Shown one piece after another: positions 55,416 to 64,000 of a stretch of 64,000 nt of DNA. The position numbers and the translations under genes were made by a program. Position 1 is the stretch's first letter; the number at the start of each line of letters is the position of its first letter. Source of the stretch: Bathynomus jamesi (lineage: Eukaryota; Arthropoda; Malacostraca; Isopoda; Cirolanidae); assembly GCA_023014485.1 (NCBI GenBank), contig JAJOZX010003208.1:272001-336000 (forward strand), written 5' to 3'. A model generated the notes under the pieces. The model made no database searches, was not told the DNA's origin, and saw only the letters and a list, made by a program, of their open reading frames with translations.

Positions 55416-55695
55416 GCTAGAGCTCCGCCCATTTTACGACGTGTCTATGATAGAGCTGCGCCCATTTTATGTCACTATCTTTTATGACGTGTCTCTGATG
55501 ATGTCACTATCTTTCAACCAATCCGGAATATAGAGGCCTCTAGCGGCCTCAAATGAGCTCTGAGGCCGATGCCACATTCTTCCCCGGCCTCAGTTATCTC
55601 TATCCCCCAAGTCTCACCCAAATCTGGCCAGTGGCTTGGCTGGCCATAAGAGACAAAGAAAAAAAGTTTGCAGTTCGGCCATCACAATTATATAT
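55385..55695. other. TA tract and non-coding sequence
   Basis: A broken TA run to 55413, then two near repeats of gctccgcccattttacgacgtgtc (55421 and 55450, imperfect) and sequence without a recognisable gene. Confidence 0.4.
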
Positions 55696-55880
55696 GCGCC
55701 TCGGTGGTATAGTGGTTAGCGTCACTAAATACGAAGCCATCAGCTCGGGTTCGATTCTCGGTGAGGACAGCCGGAGCGCATCTCACACCCAACTGTTTAT
55801 CCTTTCAGTGGGTACCATAAAAAAAAAACATCCTCCAAGTGAGGAGGGATGCTGCGAAAGGGTCAACATAAGTCGATCCT
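55696..55880 (+). mobile_element. tRNA-derived SINE
   Basis: The head begins GCCTCGGTGGTATAGTGG, a tRNA-like box A region, and has box B GGGTTCGATTCTC at 55748-55760, with the acceptor-like GGTGAGG after it. The anticodon arm is degenerate, so this is a SINE head rather than a functional tRNA (closest to Asp/Glu/Gly-type sequences). A unique body, an A-run (55820-55830) and a short hairpin (ctccaagtgaggag) follow. Confidence 0.75.
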
Positions 55881-56212
55881 GAACATTTATTCAAAATCCA
55901 ACCAATATACGAGTATACATATATACTGTAATATATTGTACATATGGGAATATGACAAGAGAGTTGATTAATTAATCAAAGACTAATTTAGCCTTGGGAA
56001 ACAATCACGTGAATGCCAGAATGGCGACGCACTTGTTCGTGTATACGAAACCATTTGAATTTCTTAAGTACATTAATTTAAAAACACATCTATACTAATA
56101 ATATAATAGGAGCGCTTGAAGTTTCCATGAAACAAAACTATTTACCTTTACTTATGTTAGTTTTAAATCCGCTTAATGGGGACAGACATCAAAACGCTTT
56201 CAGAACTTAGAC
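55881..56212 (-). repeat. Dispersed repeat copy 2 and non-coding flank
   Basis: 55960-56095 is the reverse complement of 3378-3530 at about 90 percent by eye (cacgtgaatgccagaatgg, gtatacgaaaccatttg). The rest is non-coding sequence. Confidence 0.7.
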
Positions 56213-56390
56213 ATATTATTAATGTTTATTTTTTTAACTTCCTTCATAACGGCAAAGATCATGTGACTGAAGAGGCCTACAACTTTACGTGGGATCTGAA
56301 TCGCGGGTCGCTTCATCATCTGAAGGAGGGCCACCCATCCAATTACTAAACAGACCCAACGTCGCTTAACCTTGCTGATCTAACGAGAAA
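56213..56390 (-). mobile_element. SINE derived from 5S rRNA, copy 2
   Basis: On the minus strand the head reads CTCGTTAGATCAGCAAGG, TTAAGCGACGTTGGGTC, then TTGGATGGGTGGCCC, matching more of 5S rRNA than copy 1. The body (gcgacccgcgattcagatcc, cgttatgaaggaagtt) and A-rich tail match the element at 18752-18930 at about 75 percent, so it is an older copy. Confidence 0.85.
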
Positions 56391-57746
56391 ATGAGGTTAC
56401 GAGTGGCCACGACGTATCCCGCCTTAACTCGTAATTTGGGGGAAAACAGTTCTTAACTACGAGTCAGAGACTATAAAATTGGAGGACATAATACCACTAC
56501 GTCGTATCATAGGCTTTGTGGATGTCGAAAAAGACAGTCATAGTAATTTGTTTGCGAGAAAACGCAGTTTGGAGATCATGACTAAGGAGAAGTAGAGGGT
56601 CTAGACTCTAGAGTACTGCGAAATTGACGGAAACCAGACTGAGATGGGGGAAGGAGTCCTCGCCACTCTAGGATAAAGGACAGTCGGGAAGCAACAATCG
56701 TTTCCATTAGCTTACAAATACAGCTGGTCAAGGCTATCGTGCGGAAGTTTTGAGGAAGGGAGGTGTCTTTGTCAGGCTTCGGGATAGGAATAACTATGGC
56801 CTCACGCCATCGAGAGGGAAACACACCTTCAATCCAAATACGGTTAAAAACGGTAACTAAAAAATAGAGCCGAAATATGCATGGACTGCAGCATTTTGAG
56901 TTAAAAATGTTCCCGCCATCAACATGGAGGACTCAGGGACGAGAGGGAGTGAACTTTCAGGAGATGCGGCGGACCCGGTTCCAAACCGTGGCAATCGGGG
57001 TCGAAGATGTGATGATCCCGGAGACGTACTGTTGTCAAGAGTTCCTCCGGGCTTGCTTGAGGACTCGACAGGCTACTGTCCGAGCCCTTTGCATGGCAGT
57101 GCGGTTATCTGGAGATTTATGGTGGTAAAACCGACGAGTAACAGTCTTCTTGTTTCGAACAGCCTCCGCACACTTCGGAGACCACCAAGGGACGCGGGTT
57201 AAATGAGAGGTACATTGTCTACTGGGAATTGTCTTCTCAGCCGCATTCAAAATTCTCGAACACAGGAAATCTAAACATCCGTCCACCGATGAAAAATCAT
57301 GGGCTGTACAGGACGCGTAGGTAAGGCTACGATAGGATTCCCAGTCGGCTATAAAAAAAAAGCCAACGGGAGGAAGGTGGCAGATTAGTGTCGGAAACAA
57401 TAAGCGACAGCCGCACCGGGAAATGGTCACTCCCGTAGTCATCCCCCAGGACTTCCCAGGAAAAGCCCAGAAGAGCATCGGTGGAACAAAAGGAGAGATC
57501 AATGCAGGAGAAAGTACCAGTGTGAACGTGATAGTAAGTAGGAGCACCTGAGTTGAGACAGTGGAGGTAGTAGGATGACATCAGAGAGATCAAGGAGCCA
57601 GCCATGAAAGTGTCTCCGAACATCACCCCACACTGGGCTACGACTATTAAAATCACCTAAAAGTAAGAAAGGTCTAGGGAGTTGATCAACAATTTCTACT
57701 AGCTCCTCTCGAGAGACGGGGGCGTGTGGAGGGAGGTAAAGGGAAC

Positions 57747-58169
57747 TGTGATAGCGTGGGGTAGACACCCCAGTTAGGTTACTTAGGTTCTAGCAAACAA
57801 TCAAAAGCACTTACCGGTGCGTTGAATTAGGTATTCTTTGAAGCCTACCGTTTTATTCCTGTGTCCCACAAACAGCCTACCTAACTCTCTCTTACATTAC
57901 CAATTTAGAAGCTATAGACATTACCCCTAACTATACTTAAGTACGGACAACTTTCTACCCCATTTGTCCCCTTAGAAACATCACCTAATTATACTCAGCA
58001 CCAAAGATTAGGTCAGATAGGAAAAAACATGTCTAGGCCAGACCAAAGCAATACGAACAGCCGCGTTGGTTCGTTTATGACTTCTCTTGCCATTCAGCTT
58101 AGATTTAGTGATATTTACCCTTTAGTGACTTTTAGACTATATACATATATATACATACACGTCACCTCA
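57747..58169 (-). repeat. 3' LTR (left side)
   Basis: It begins TGTGATAGCGTGGGG and ends CACGTCACCTCA in plus orientation, giving TG...CA termini on either strand. It differs from the other LTR at only about two positions by eye (cttaggt/ctttggt near 57785 and agcac/agcgc near 57810), indicating a recent insertion. Confidence 0.95.
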
Positions 58170-60431
58170 CCTCCCCTACAAGTTTAGTCTGTCAGGGGGA
58201 TGAGGGACCCTAGACGACCTGCGGAGCGGGGTTGATGTAGTAGGATTAGGTGCAACCTGTATAGGCGGGCGAGTTGAACCATTTTCCGGAGGATCAGTTC
58301 TCTCTTCCGGAAGACTCTGGTCCTTCTGCACTTCACGTTCCCATATCTGGTCCTGATGGCGTTTAATAGAACGACCATCTTCTAGTTGGCACTTGAAGGA
58401 AACAGGGTCCGTTCTCTCCTGCACAGTTGCAGGAACCCATTTTGGTCCAGTCCCATAGTTGCGAATCATAACTGGATCATTAGGTTGCGCTTCTAGAACT
58501 CTCCCTCTTTAGTGTCGTGGTACAACTTCTGTTTTTCCTGATGGCGTAAAACTCGTTGTTGTAACGTTTCGTTTGGACGTAAACAAAACTGAACGAATTC
58601 CCCGGCCAATCAGAAGTTAGAGGGAGACACCCCGTGTGTGTGTGTGTTATTCGATATTTAAACAAAAATTTATCCAACACCACTTGCATTTCCTCCCACG
58701 AGAATGACGCAAGGCCGACTTGAAAGTACGGACCATGTTTTCCGCGAGACCGTTAGTAGACGGGTGGAAAACACTAGACCGGACATGTCTAATGCCATTT
58801 AGGTGGACGAAGGAACGAAATTCTCTCACTGGTAAAACAAGTACCATGTCGGAAACCAGTACTACGGGTAAACCCCATCGAGCGAAAACCGAACGGAGTA
58901 AGCGAATAGTAACACCCGAAGTCGTGGAAGTGGTTGGAAGAATTTCCACCCACTTAGAGTAGGCGTCCACAATGACTAGGAAATAATTATTATTTATAGG
59001 ACCTGTATAGTCAACATGGATCCTATGCCACGGTATAGTAGGCCATTCCCAAGGATGAAGTGGACTTTTCCTTGGGAGATCTCTGTTCTCTAGGCAGCTT
59101 GACAGAAACGAACCAATGATTCGAGTTCTCCATCTAAACCAGGCCACCAGAAATAAGCTCTCGCCAGCTCTTTCATTTTGTTGCCCCATGTGTTCAGCGT
59201 GAAGTTCCTTCACTAAATTCGACCTGCCTTTATTGGAATAATCACTCTGTGGCCCCATAAGAGACAGCCATTTGAATCGAGAGGCCAGACTGACGTTGAT
59301 AAAAAGGCTGTAATTCACTCTCAACCTTAGTAGGCCAACCAACTGAGCAGAAATGGATGACCCTAGACAGAATAGGGGATTTTGTCCACTGCTCTATTTG
59401 TACCCAGATACTGGAGTGGATTCAAAAACTCCACCAAGTGAACCCATTCTGTAGGTATAGGTACACAATCATTTGGATTTTCTAAGGGAACCTACTTAGC
59501 GCATCAGCCGTACCTAGAAGTTTACCTGACCGATGTACTAAGTCAAATTTATAGCTTGTAGAATCAGTGCCCATCGTTGAATTCTACCTGAGGTCATAAC
59601 TGGATATTTTTATTAGGTGAAAATAAACCTAAAAGAGGCTTATGGTCAGTAATTAGTTTAAATTCATGACCCCATAGATAGAAATGAAATTTTTTACTGC
59701 AAATACTAAGGCTAATGCTTCACGTCCACTTGTGCATATCGTCTTTCCGTCTCGGTTAGTGTTCTAGAAGCAAAACAGATAGGCCTATCTACACCATCAA
59801 TGTGGTGAGATAACAACACTGCCCCAATTCCATAAGAACTGCTGTCTGCTGAAACTACGAGAGGAAGTTTAGGATCATAATGCACTAGGAGAGTGGACTT
59901 AGTAGTACGTCCTTGGAAGCCTCAAATGCTTCCTTTTGAGTTTCTCCCATCTCACTGTTCCCCAGATCGTAATAGCTTATTTAGGGGTTCAAGGAAAGTC
60001 GATGCATTAGGTAAAAATTCCTATAAAAGTTTAGGAGACCTAAAGCTTGTAACTGTGTGATGTTTGTGGAGGTGGTCCTTTCTATGCTTCTAGTTTATCC
60101 GCCGTGGATGAATGCCTGAGGCATCTATGCGGAACCCTAAATATGAAACCTCATTAGTGACCCATGAACACTTTTCTCTCTTTAGCTTAAGTCCGGCATC
60201 CCGGAGTCTTTTTAGAACGTGGTTAATCTAGTTAGGTGTTCTTTTTTAGACGAACCTGAAATGAGGACATCATCTAGAAAGCAAAGTACCCCTGGAATGT
60301 GACCTAGAACTTGGTCCATTGTCCTCTGAAAAATACCCGGAGCCGATGCTATTCCATAGCATAGCCTATTGTACTTATATAGGCCTCGGTGCGTATTTAT
60401 ATAGTTAATTCTTTAGAGTTTTCGTCTAAAC
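58170..60431 (-). pseudogene. Gypsy pol: RT end, RNase H, integrase (degraded)
   Basis: The RT catalytic box reads FLDDVLISG near 60275-60250. RNase H-like phrases follow near 59880-59620. The integrase is open at 59342-58647, with WHRIHVDYTGPINN (first Asp), FLVIVDAYSKWVE, VLVSDMVLVL (second Asp) and NGLAENMVRTFK (catalytic Glu). The C-terminal part at 58469-58176 has YGTGPKWVPATV and DGRSIKRHQDQI, like the SH3-type GPF/Y region. It has numerous frameshifts. Confidence 0.85.
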
Positions 60432-61414
60432 TTAGTTGAGCATAGGCTTGGGACATATCGAGTTTTGTGAAATATTTACCCCAGCAAGAGAGCTAAATAA
60501 TTCATCAGGCTTGGGTATAGGATAGCAATCTAGAAGGACGGCTCTATTTGCTGTTAAATGGTAATCCCCACATAACGCACAGACTTCCGGTTTTAGTACA
60601 GGAACTACTGGGGCAGCCCACTTAGCGTGTGTGACTGGTTCAATAATTTTATCTTTTAGCAGCCTGTCAATTTCTAAATCTACCTTCTCCCGCAGTGCAT
60701 GCGCAATTGAACGAGCCTTACAAAATTTCGGAGTTACATTAGGATCTACTTCTATGCAGACCTGATGGCCTTTTAGGTTGCCTACTTCAGGCCCAAAAAC
60801 AGAAGAAAACTCCTTTAACAATGAGTCTATGTCAGATGGATATGAGAGTGTATGCACATCTGCCTGACCCCTTGGCAAGATTTTGTCAATCGGTATTTTC
60901 AAAGCATCAATCCAATCACGGCCTAGTAGAGTAGGCCCTTGCTCATCCACCACTAAAAGGGTTAAGGGATGAGACAAAGTTTTCTGGTTTAGTGTAACTG
61001 TGACGTATGCTTCTCCACAAATAGGTATTTGTATGTCCCCATACTTCTTCAAAATCGTTTTAGATGCATGTAGTTTAGGTGTGTTTTTGAAAATCTTATC
61101 AAAAACTGCCTTGGACAGGACCGTCCGGGCAGCACCCGTATCCAATTCTAGAGGAACTGTAATTCCATTTAGGCCTACCTCTACAATATATGGGCCTGTA
61201 TTTTTCCCACTTTGCTGCTCATAAAATAGGTACTCCACTCCAATGTTCGAAGTATTTCCCCTTTCAGGATTTACACTAGAGAGGTTAAAATTAGAATTTT
61301 CACCCTTCGTTTTCTTTGAAAAACACACTTTAGCTATGTGGCCTATTTTACTACAGTTTCGGCAAACTGCTTCTTTAAAAGGGCAATCCTTCTTCCAATG
61401 GTGTTTTCCACACC
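60432..61414 (-). pseudogene. Gypsy gag zinc knuckles, protease and RT start
   Basis: Two CCHC knuckles lie at about 61414-61325 (CGKHHWKKDC; CRNCSKIGHIAKVC). The frame runs on through an aspartic protease (LELDTGAARTVLS, then LLGRDWIDAL) into the RT N-terminus (KDKIIEPVTHAKWAAPVVPVLK), ending at a frameshift near 60432. In intact Gypsy RTs the next block should start with a DFR-type motif; here GDYHLT is seen. Confidence 0.9.
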
Positions 61415-61422
61415 CTGTACAA

Positions 61423-61861
61423 TTTAGGGTGACAATAAAAATCGAAAGTTGGAGTTTTTTATGGCCATTTGTTCAATGCTGCTACTACATGAGAAAACAA
61501 GGTACTGTAAATATTAGGTCATTCAGATAATATTTAAGGGTGTCTCAAGTGAGGTAAATAATTCTCCTTATTCATTAATATTTTTTTTAATTACTTATTA
61601 CGATTGGAGTACGCCTGCACTTAAACTTTATGAACTAAAACTAACGTTTATTTACATTAATTAAAAAAAATATTTATTTATTTTTACTAGGTAATGAACA
61701 ATTAATTTGTGTTATAAGGAGAATTATTTACCTCACTTGAGACACCCTTAAATATTATCTGAATGACCTAATATTTACAGTACATTGTTTTCTCATGTAG
61801 TAGCAGCATTGAACAAATGGCCAATAAAAAATTCCAACTTTCGATTTTTATTGTCACCCTA
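61423..61861. mobile_element. MITE with about 145-bp inverted repeats in gag
   Basis: The arms (AGGGTGACAATAAAAATCG at the outside; ctcacttgagacaccctta inside) are nearly identical. An 8-bp duplication differs at one base (CTGTACAA at 61415-61422; CTGTACAT at 61862-61869). The TAGGGTG end resembles those of the transposons at 457 and 20177, so it may be a non-autonomous member of that group. Confidence 0.85.
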
Positions 61862-61869
61862 CTGTACAT

Positions 61870-62528
61870 AGCTTGGAAGGCTTAGTAGAATTAGTAGGCT
61901 TAGTCGTATTCGCCTCATACCTTTTATTTGCCTGTCTAGTAGGCTCATTAGGTCTGCCAGGCCTAGAAGATTTAAAGCTATTTACGTGTTGGGCTTTACT
62001 ACTATGATTGCCAAAGCTCTAACATCTTTAGCAGCTGCTTCTCTAGCCGTAGCTATTTCTACAGCCTGACTAAAAGTTAGGTCCTGTATGGCTAATAGGG
62101 CTCTCTGGGTAGACTCCTCTTTGAGACCCATTACAAACTTATCTCTTAGCATTTCATCTAATTTGTCCCCAAATTTACACGTACGGCTATGGCTTTTTAT
62201 TCCTGCAACAAACTCTGCAATGCTTTCATTTCCCGTCTGATGCCTTGAATAAAATTTGAAACGTTCATAGATGAGAACTACTCGGGGTTTTGTAGTGATC
62301 GGTTAGGGCCTGTACCAATTCATTATAGGTGCAAGTTTCCGGTGCTTTAGGAGAAACTAGGTCCATAACTAAACCAAACGTTTTAGGGCCTATTATAGTT
62401 AAAAAGGTAGGTACTTTCTTAGCATCAGGAATGGAATTTGCCTCGAAAAACAACCTCACCCTAGTGGCATAAGCTTCGAAGTCCTCCCCAGAGTCTTCGT
62501 AGGGGCTTATATGGCCAATCACCGACAT
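61870..62528 (-). pseudogene. Gypsy gag (capsid part)
   Basis: The start ATG is at 62528 (MSVIGHISPYEDSGEDFEAYA) and the frame is open to 62265. A frameshift leads to FYSRHQTGNESIAEF-type and KFVMGLKEE-type blocks near 62240-62120, both usual in gag capsid domains. It reaches the MITE at 61861, after which the zinc knuckles follow. Confidence 0.8.
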
Positions 62529-62858
62529 GCTAGAGCAAAACCGAATTAGGCCAAATCACGTGAAGTAGGTTAGATTAGGTTTAAATTTGATCTAGTTACT
62601 CCCCAGTTAGGGCTGAATAGTGAATTGTATTAGAGTTAGGGCTGAGTAGGAATTAGTTTTAGAGTTAGGGCTGCGGGACCTACGCTATAGTACGGTAGCT
62701 TACCCACACAAACAAACCAAATCGGACGACCGACTAGGCTACATCCAATTTTCCAAACAACCACTTGAACCCAATAAGCCAAATTAAACCAATGAGCCAA
62801 ATTTAACCCAATGAACAAAATTTAACCAAATGAGCCAAATCCCATCCTCGTCGCCAAA

Positions 62859-63281
62859 TGTGATAGCGTGGGGTAGACACCCCAGTTAGGTTACTTTGGT
62901 TCTAGCAAACAATCAAAAGCGCTTACCGGTGCGTTGAATTAGGTATTCTTTGAAGCCTACCGTTTTATTCCTGTGTCCCACAAACAGCCTACCTAACTCT
63001 CTCTTACATTACCAATTTAGAAGCTATAGACATTACCCCTAACTATACTTAAGTACGGACAACTTTCTACCCCATTTGTCCCCTTAGAAACATCACCTAA
63101 TTATACTCAGCACCAAAGATTAGGTCAGATAGGAAAAAACATGTCTAGGCCAGACCAAAGCAATACGAACAGCCGCGTTGGTTCGTTTATGACTTCTCTT
63201 GCCATTCAGCTTAGATTTAGTGATATTTACCCTTTAGTGACTTTTAGACTATATACATATATATACATACACGTCACCTCA
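62859..63281 (-). repeat. 5' LTR (right side)
   Basis: It pairs with 57747-58169. On the minus strand transcription would start in this LTR. It is followed inward by the primer-site-like sequence at 62842-62858 on the minus strand. Confidence 0.95.
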
Positions 63282-63600
63282 GGAACAGACGGTATATTGC
63301 CGAGACAAAGAAAGCCGGACAGCAACCACCTGCAACGTAGCTCGAAGTGTGAGTGGGCGACAAGGGACTGATCTATGTACCAGGATGGCTAAACCACCTC
63401 GAGGACCGTAAGCGGACAAGGGTTTTGTAAAGGAGATGTATTCAGTGGGAGAAGGCATAGATCGAGAACCCAAAATCGTTTCTTGGAGACAAACACAGGC
63501 AGGTTGGTATGTTTATGAAAGAAGAGAAAGACCTTCATAGTTGGCAAAAATGCCGCGACACTTCCAGTGAAGGATGGAACTGAAATTAATCATTGTAATA

Positions 63601-64000
63601 GGGATATAAAAGAAAAAGTTTAAAAGTGTAAAAGGGTAAAAGTTAAGAATGTAAAAGTTAAAAGTGTGAAAGAGAAAAGTATAAAGATAAAAGAGAAAAG
63701 TGTTAAAAGATAAAAGTTAAATACAAATTGGTAAAAGTTAGATACGGAGAGTAAGCGTAAAATATAAAAAGTAAAAGTTAAAGAACTACCGACCAGAAAC
63801 TACGGAACAGATTCGGCGGTTCTCCCGGAAGTCTGGATCTGACTGAACTTGATCAGGCTGAGGCCGCAGGCGGGATCAGACAGGCGAGCAGGGAGAGAGG
63901 AGGTAACAAAACTGGTATAGAGGACTCCCTAAAGCGACCACGGCGCACTCCTAAAGAAGGAGCAGGGACAGAGGCATTGTCGGAACAAGAGAGTCAGAGT
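63601..64000. other. Upstream part of jockey-like LINE and A-rich simple repeat
   Basis: 63600-63785 is a run of AAAAGT/TAAAAG-type repeats. 63786-64000 is GC-richer with partly open minus-strand frames (RRGRFRESSIPVLLPP), which may be ORF1 remains. No gene can be called. Confidence 0.4.

Larger units (their letters stand above)
57747..63281 (-). mobile_element. Gypsy-type LTR retrotransposon, 5.5 kb, full-length
   Basis: Two 423-bp LTRs flank a minus-strand gag-pol region. GGAAC is duplicated exactly at 57742-57746 and 63282-63286. Inside the 5' LTR (right side) there is a primer-site-like TGGCGACGAGGATGGG on the minus strand, and inside the 3' LTR (left side) a purine tract TAGGGGAGG. Coding order is gag, protease, RT, RNase H, integrase, which is the Gypsy order. 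Coding is degraded by many frameshifts and a MITE insertion. Confidence 0.95.
56560..63600 (-). pseudogene. Jockey-like LINE ORF2, split by an LTR retrotransposon
   Basis: Reading on the minus strand, the endonuclease starts near 63580 (ILHWKCRGIFANYEGL). An open piece 63473-63282 has YGPRGGLAILVH. After the LTR element the domain continues at 57746 (LYLPPHAPVSREELV, then FLLLGDFNSRSPVWGD, an AP-endonuclease signature), then in shifted frames to 57035, and the RT domain starts at 56824 (FPSRWREAIVIPIPKPDKD; TIALTSCICKLMETIV). It ends abruptly near 56560, so most of the RT is missing. Several frameshifts show decay. Confidence 0.82.

Noticed and set aside
55696..55766. A functional tRNA gene
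   Set aside because: Boxes A and B are good, but the anticodon arm cannot be folded well and a SINE body with A-run follows.

Overview
This window is eukaryotic, AT-rich and almost wholly built of transposable elements. I see no convincing host gene, rRNA or CRISPR. An invertebrate, probably an arthropod, is suggested by the mix of elements (Maverick/Polinton, Penelope-like, hAT, mariner/Tc1, CR1-like and jockey-like LINEs, Gypsy LTR, 5S- and tRNA-derived SINEs), the many long (TA)n tracts and scattered TAGGTTAGGTT-like stretches. The exact taxon cannot be read from the sequence.

Layout. 1-6.7 kb: a DNA transposon with TAGGGT ends and a decayed transposase-like gene, itself hit by a BED-finger hAT element. 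6.75-8.44 kb: two Penelope-like fragments head to head (reverse transcriptase with YVDD, GIY-YIG endonuclease). 8.7-8.95 kb: a near-perfect 250-bp palindrome. 9.2-17.7 kb: a giant imperfect inverted repeat whose arms both carry the same CR1-like LINE 3' end. 17.8-19.8 kb: a deleted mariner, a 5S-derived SINE and MITEs. 19.8-24.1 kb: a LINE fragment split by a 3.19-kb DNA transposon with an exact 8-bp target duplication, related to the one at the window start. 24.1-28.2 kb: MITEs, TA tracts and sequence in which I see nothing.

28.886-55.068 kb is the centrepiece: a complete 26.2-kb Maverick/Polinton. It has roughly 300-bp terminal inverted repeats beginning AGT and ending ACT, and near-identical 6-bp target duplications (catggc/catgac). 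It sits inside the reverse transcriptase of a CR1-like LINE whose two halves lie on either side. Its content is: left TIR; mariner; 126-bp tandem repeats; a plus-strand multi-exon gene with duplicated phase-2 exons; a minus-strand block of adenain-like protease, major capsid protein, small basic protein, minor capsid (penton-like) protein, chromodomain integrase, two conserved unknowns and packaging ATPase; a plus-strand protein-primed type DNA polymerase B; a small cassette of unknown genes; subterminal repeats; right TIR. A 6.65-kb nest of other transposons splits the polymerase, and several genes have one-base frameshifts mostly in homopolymers, so this copy is inactive, or partly misassembled, as read.

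55-64 kb: LINE remainder, palindromic MITE, tRNA- and 5S-derived SINEs, then a minus-strand jockey-like LINE whose endonuclease domain is split by a full-length 5.5-kb Gypsy-type LTR retrotransposon (423-bp LTRs, exact GGAAC target duplication), which in turn contains a 437-bp MITE. The nesting gives a relative insertion order at many points.
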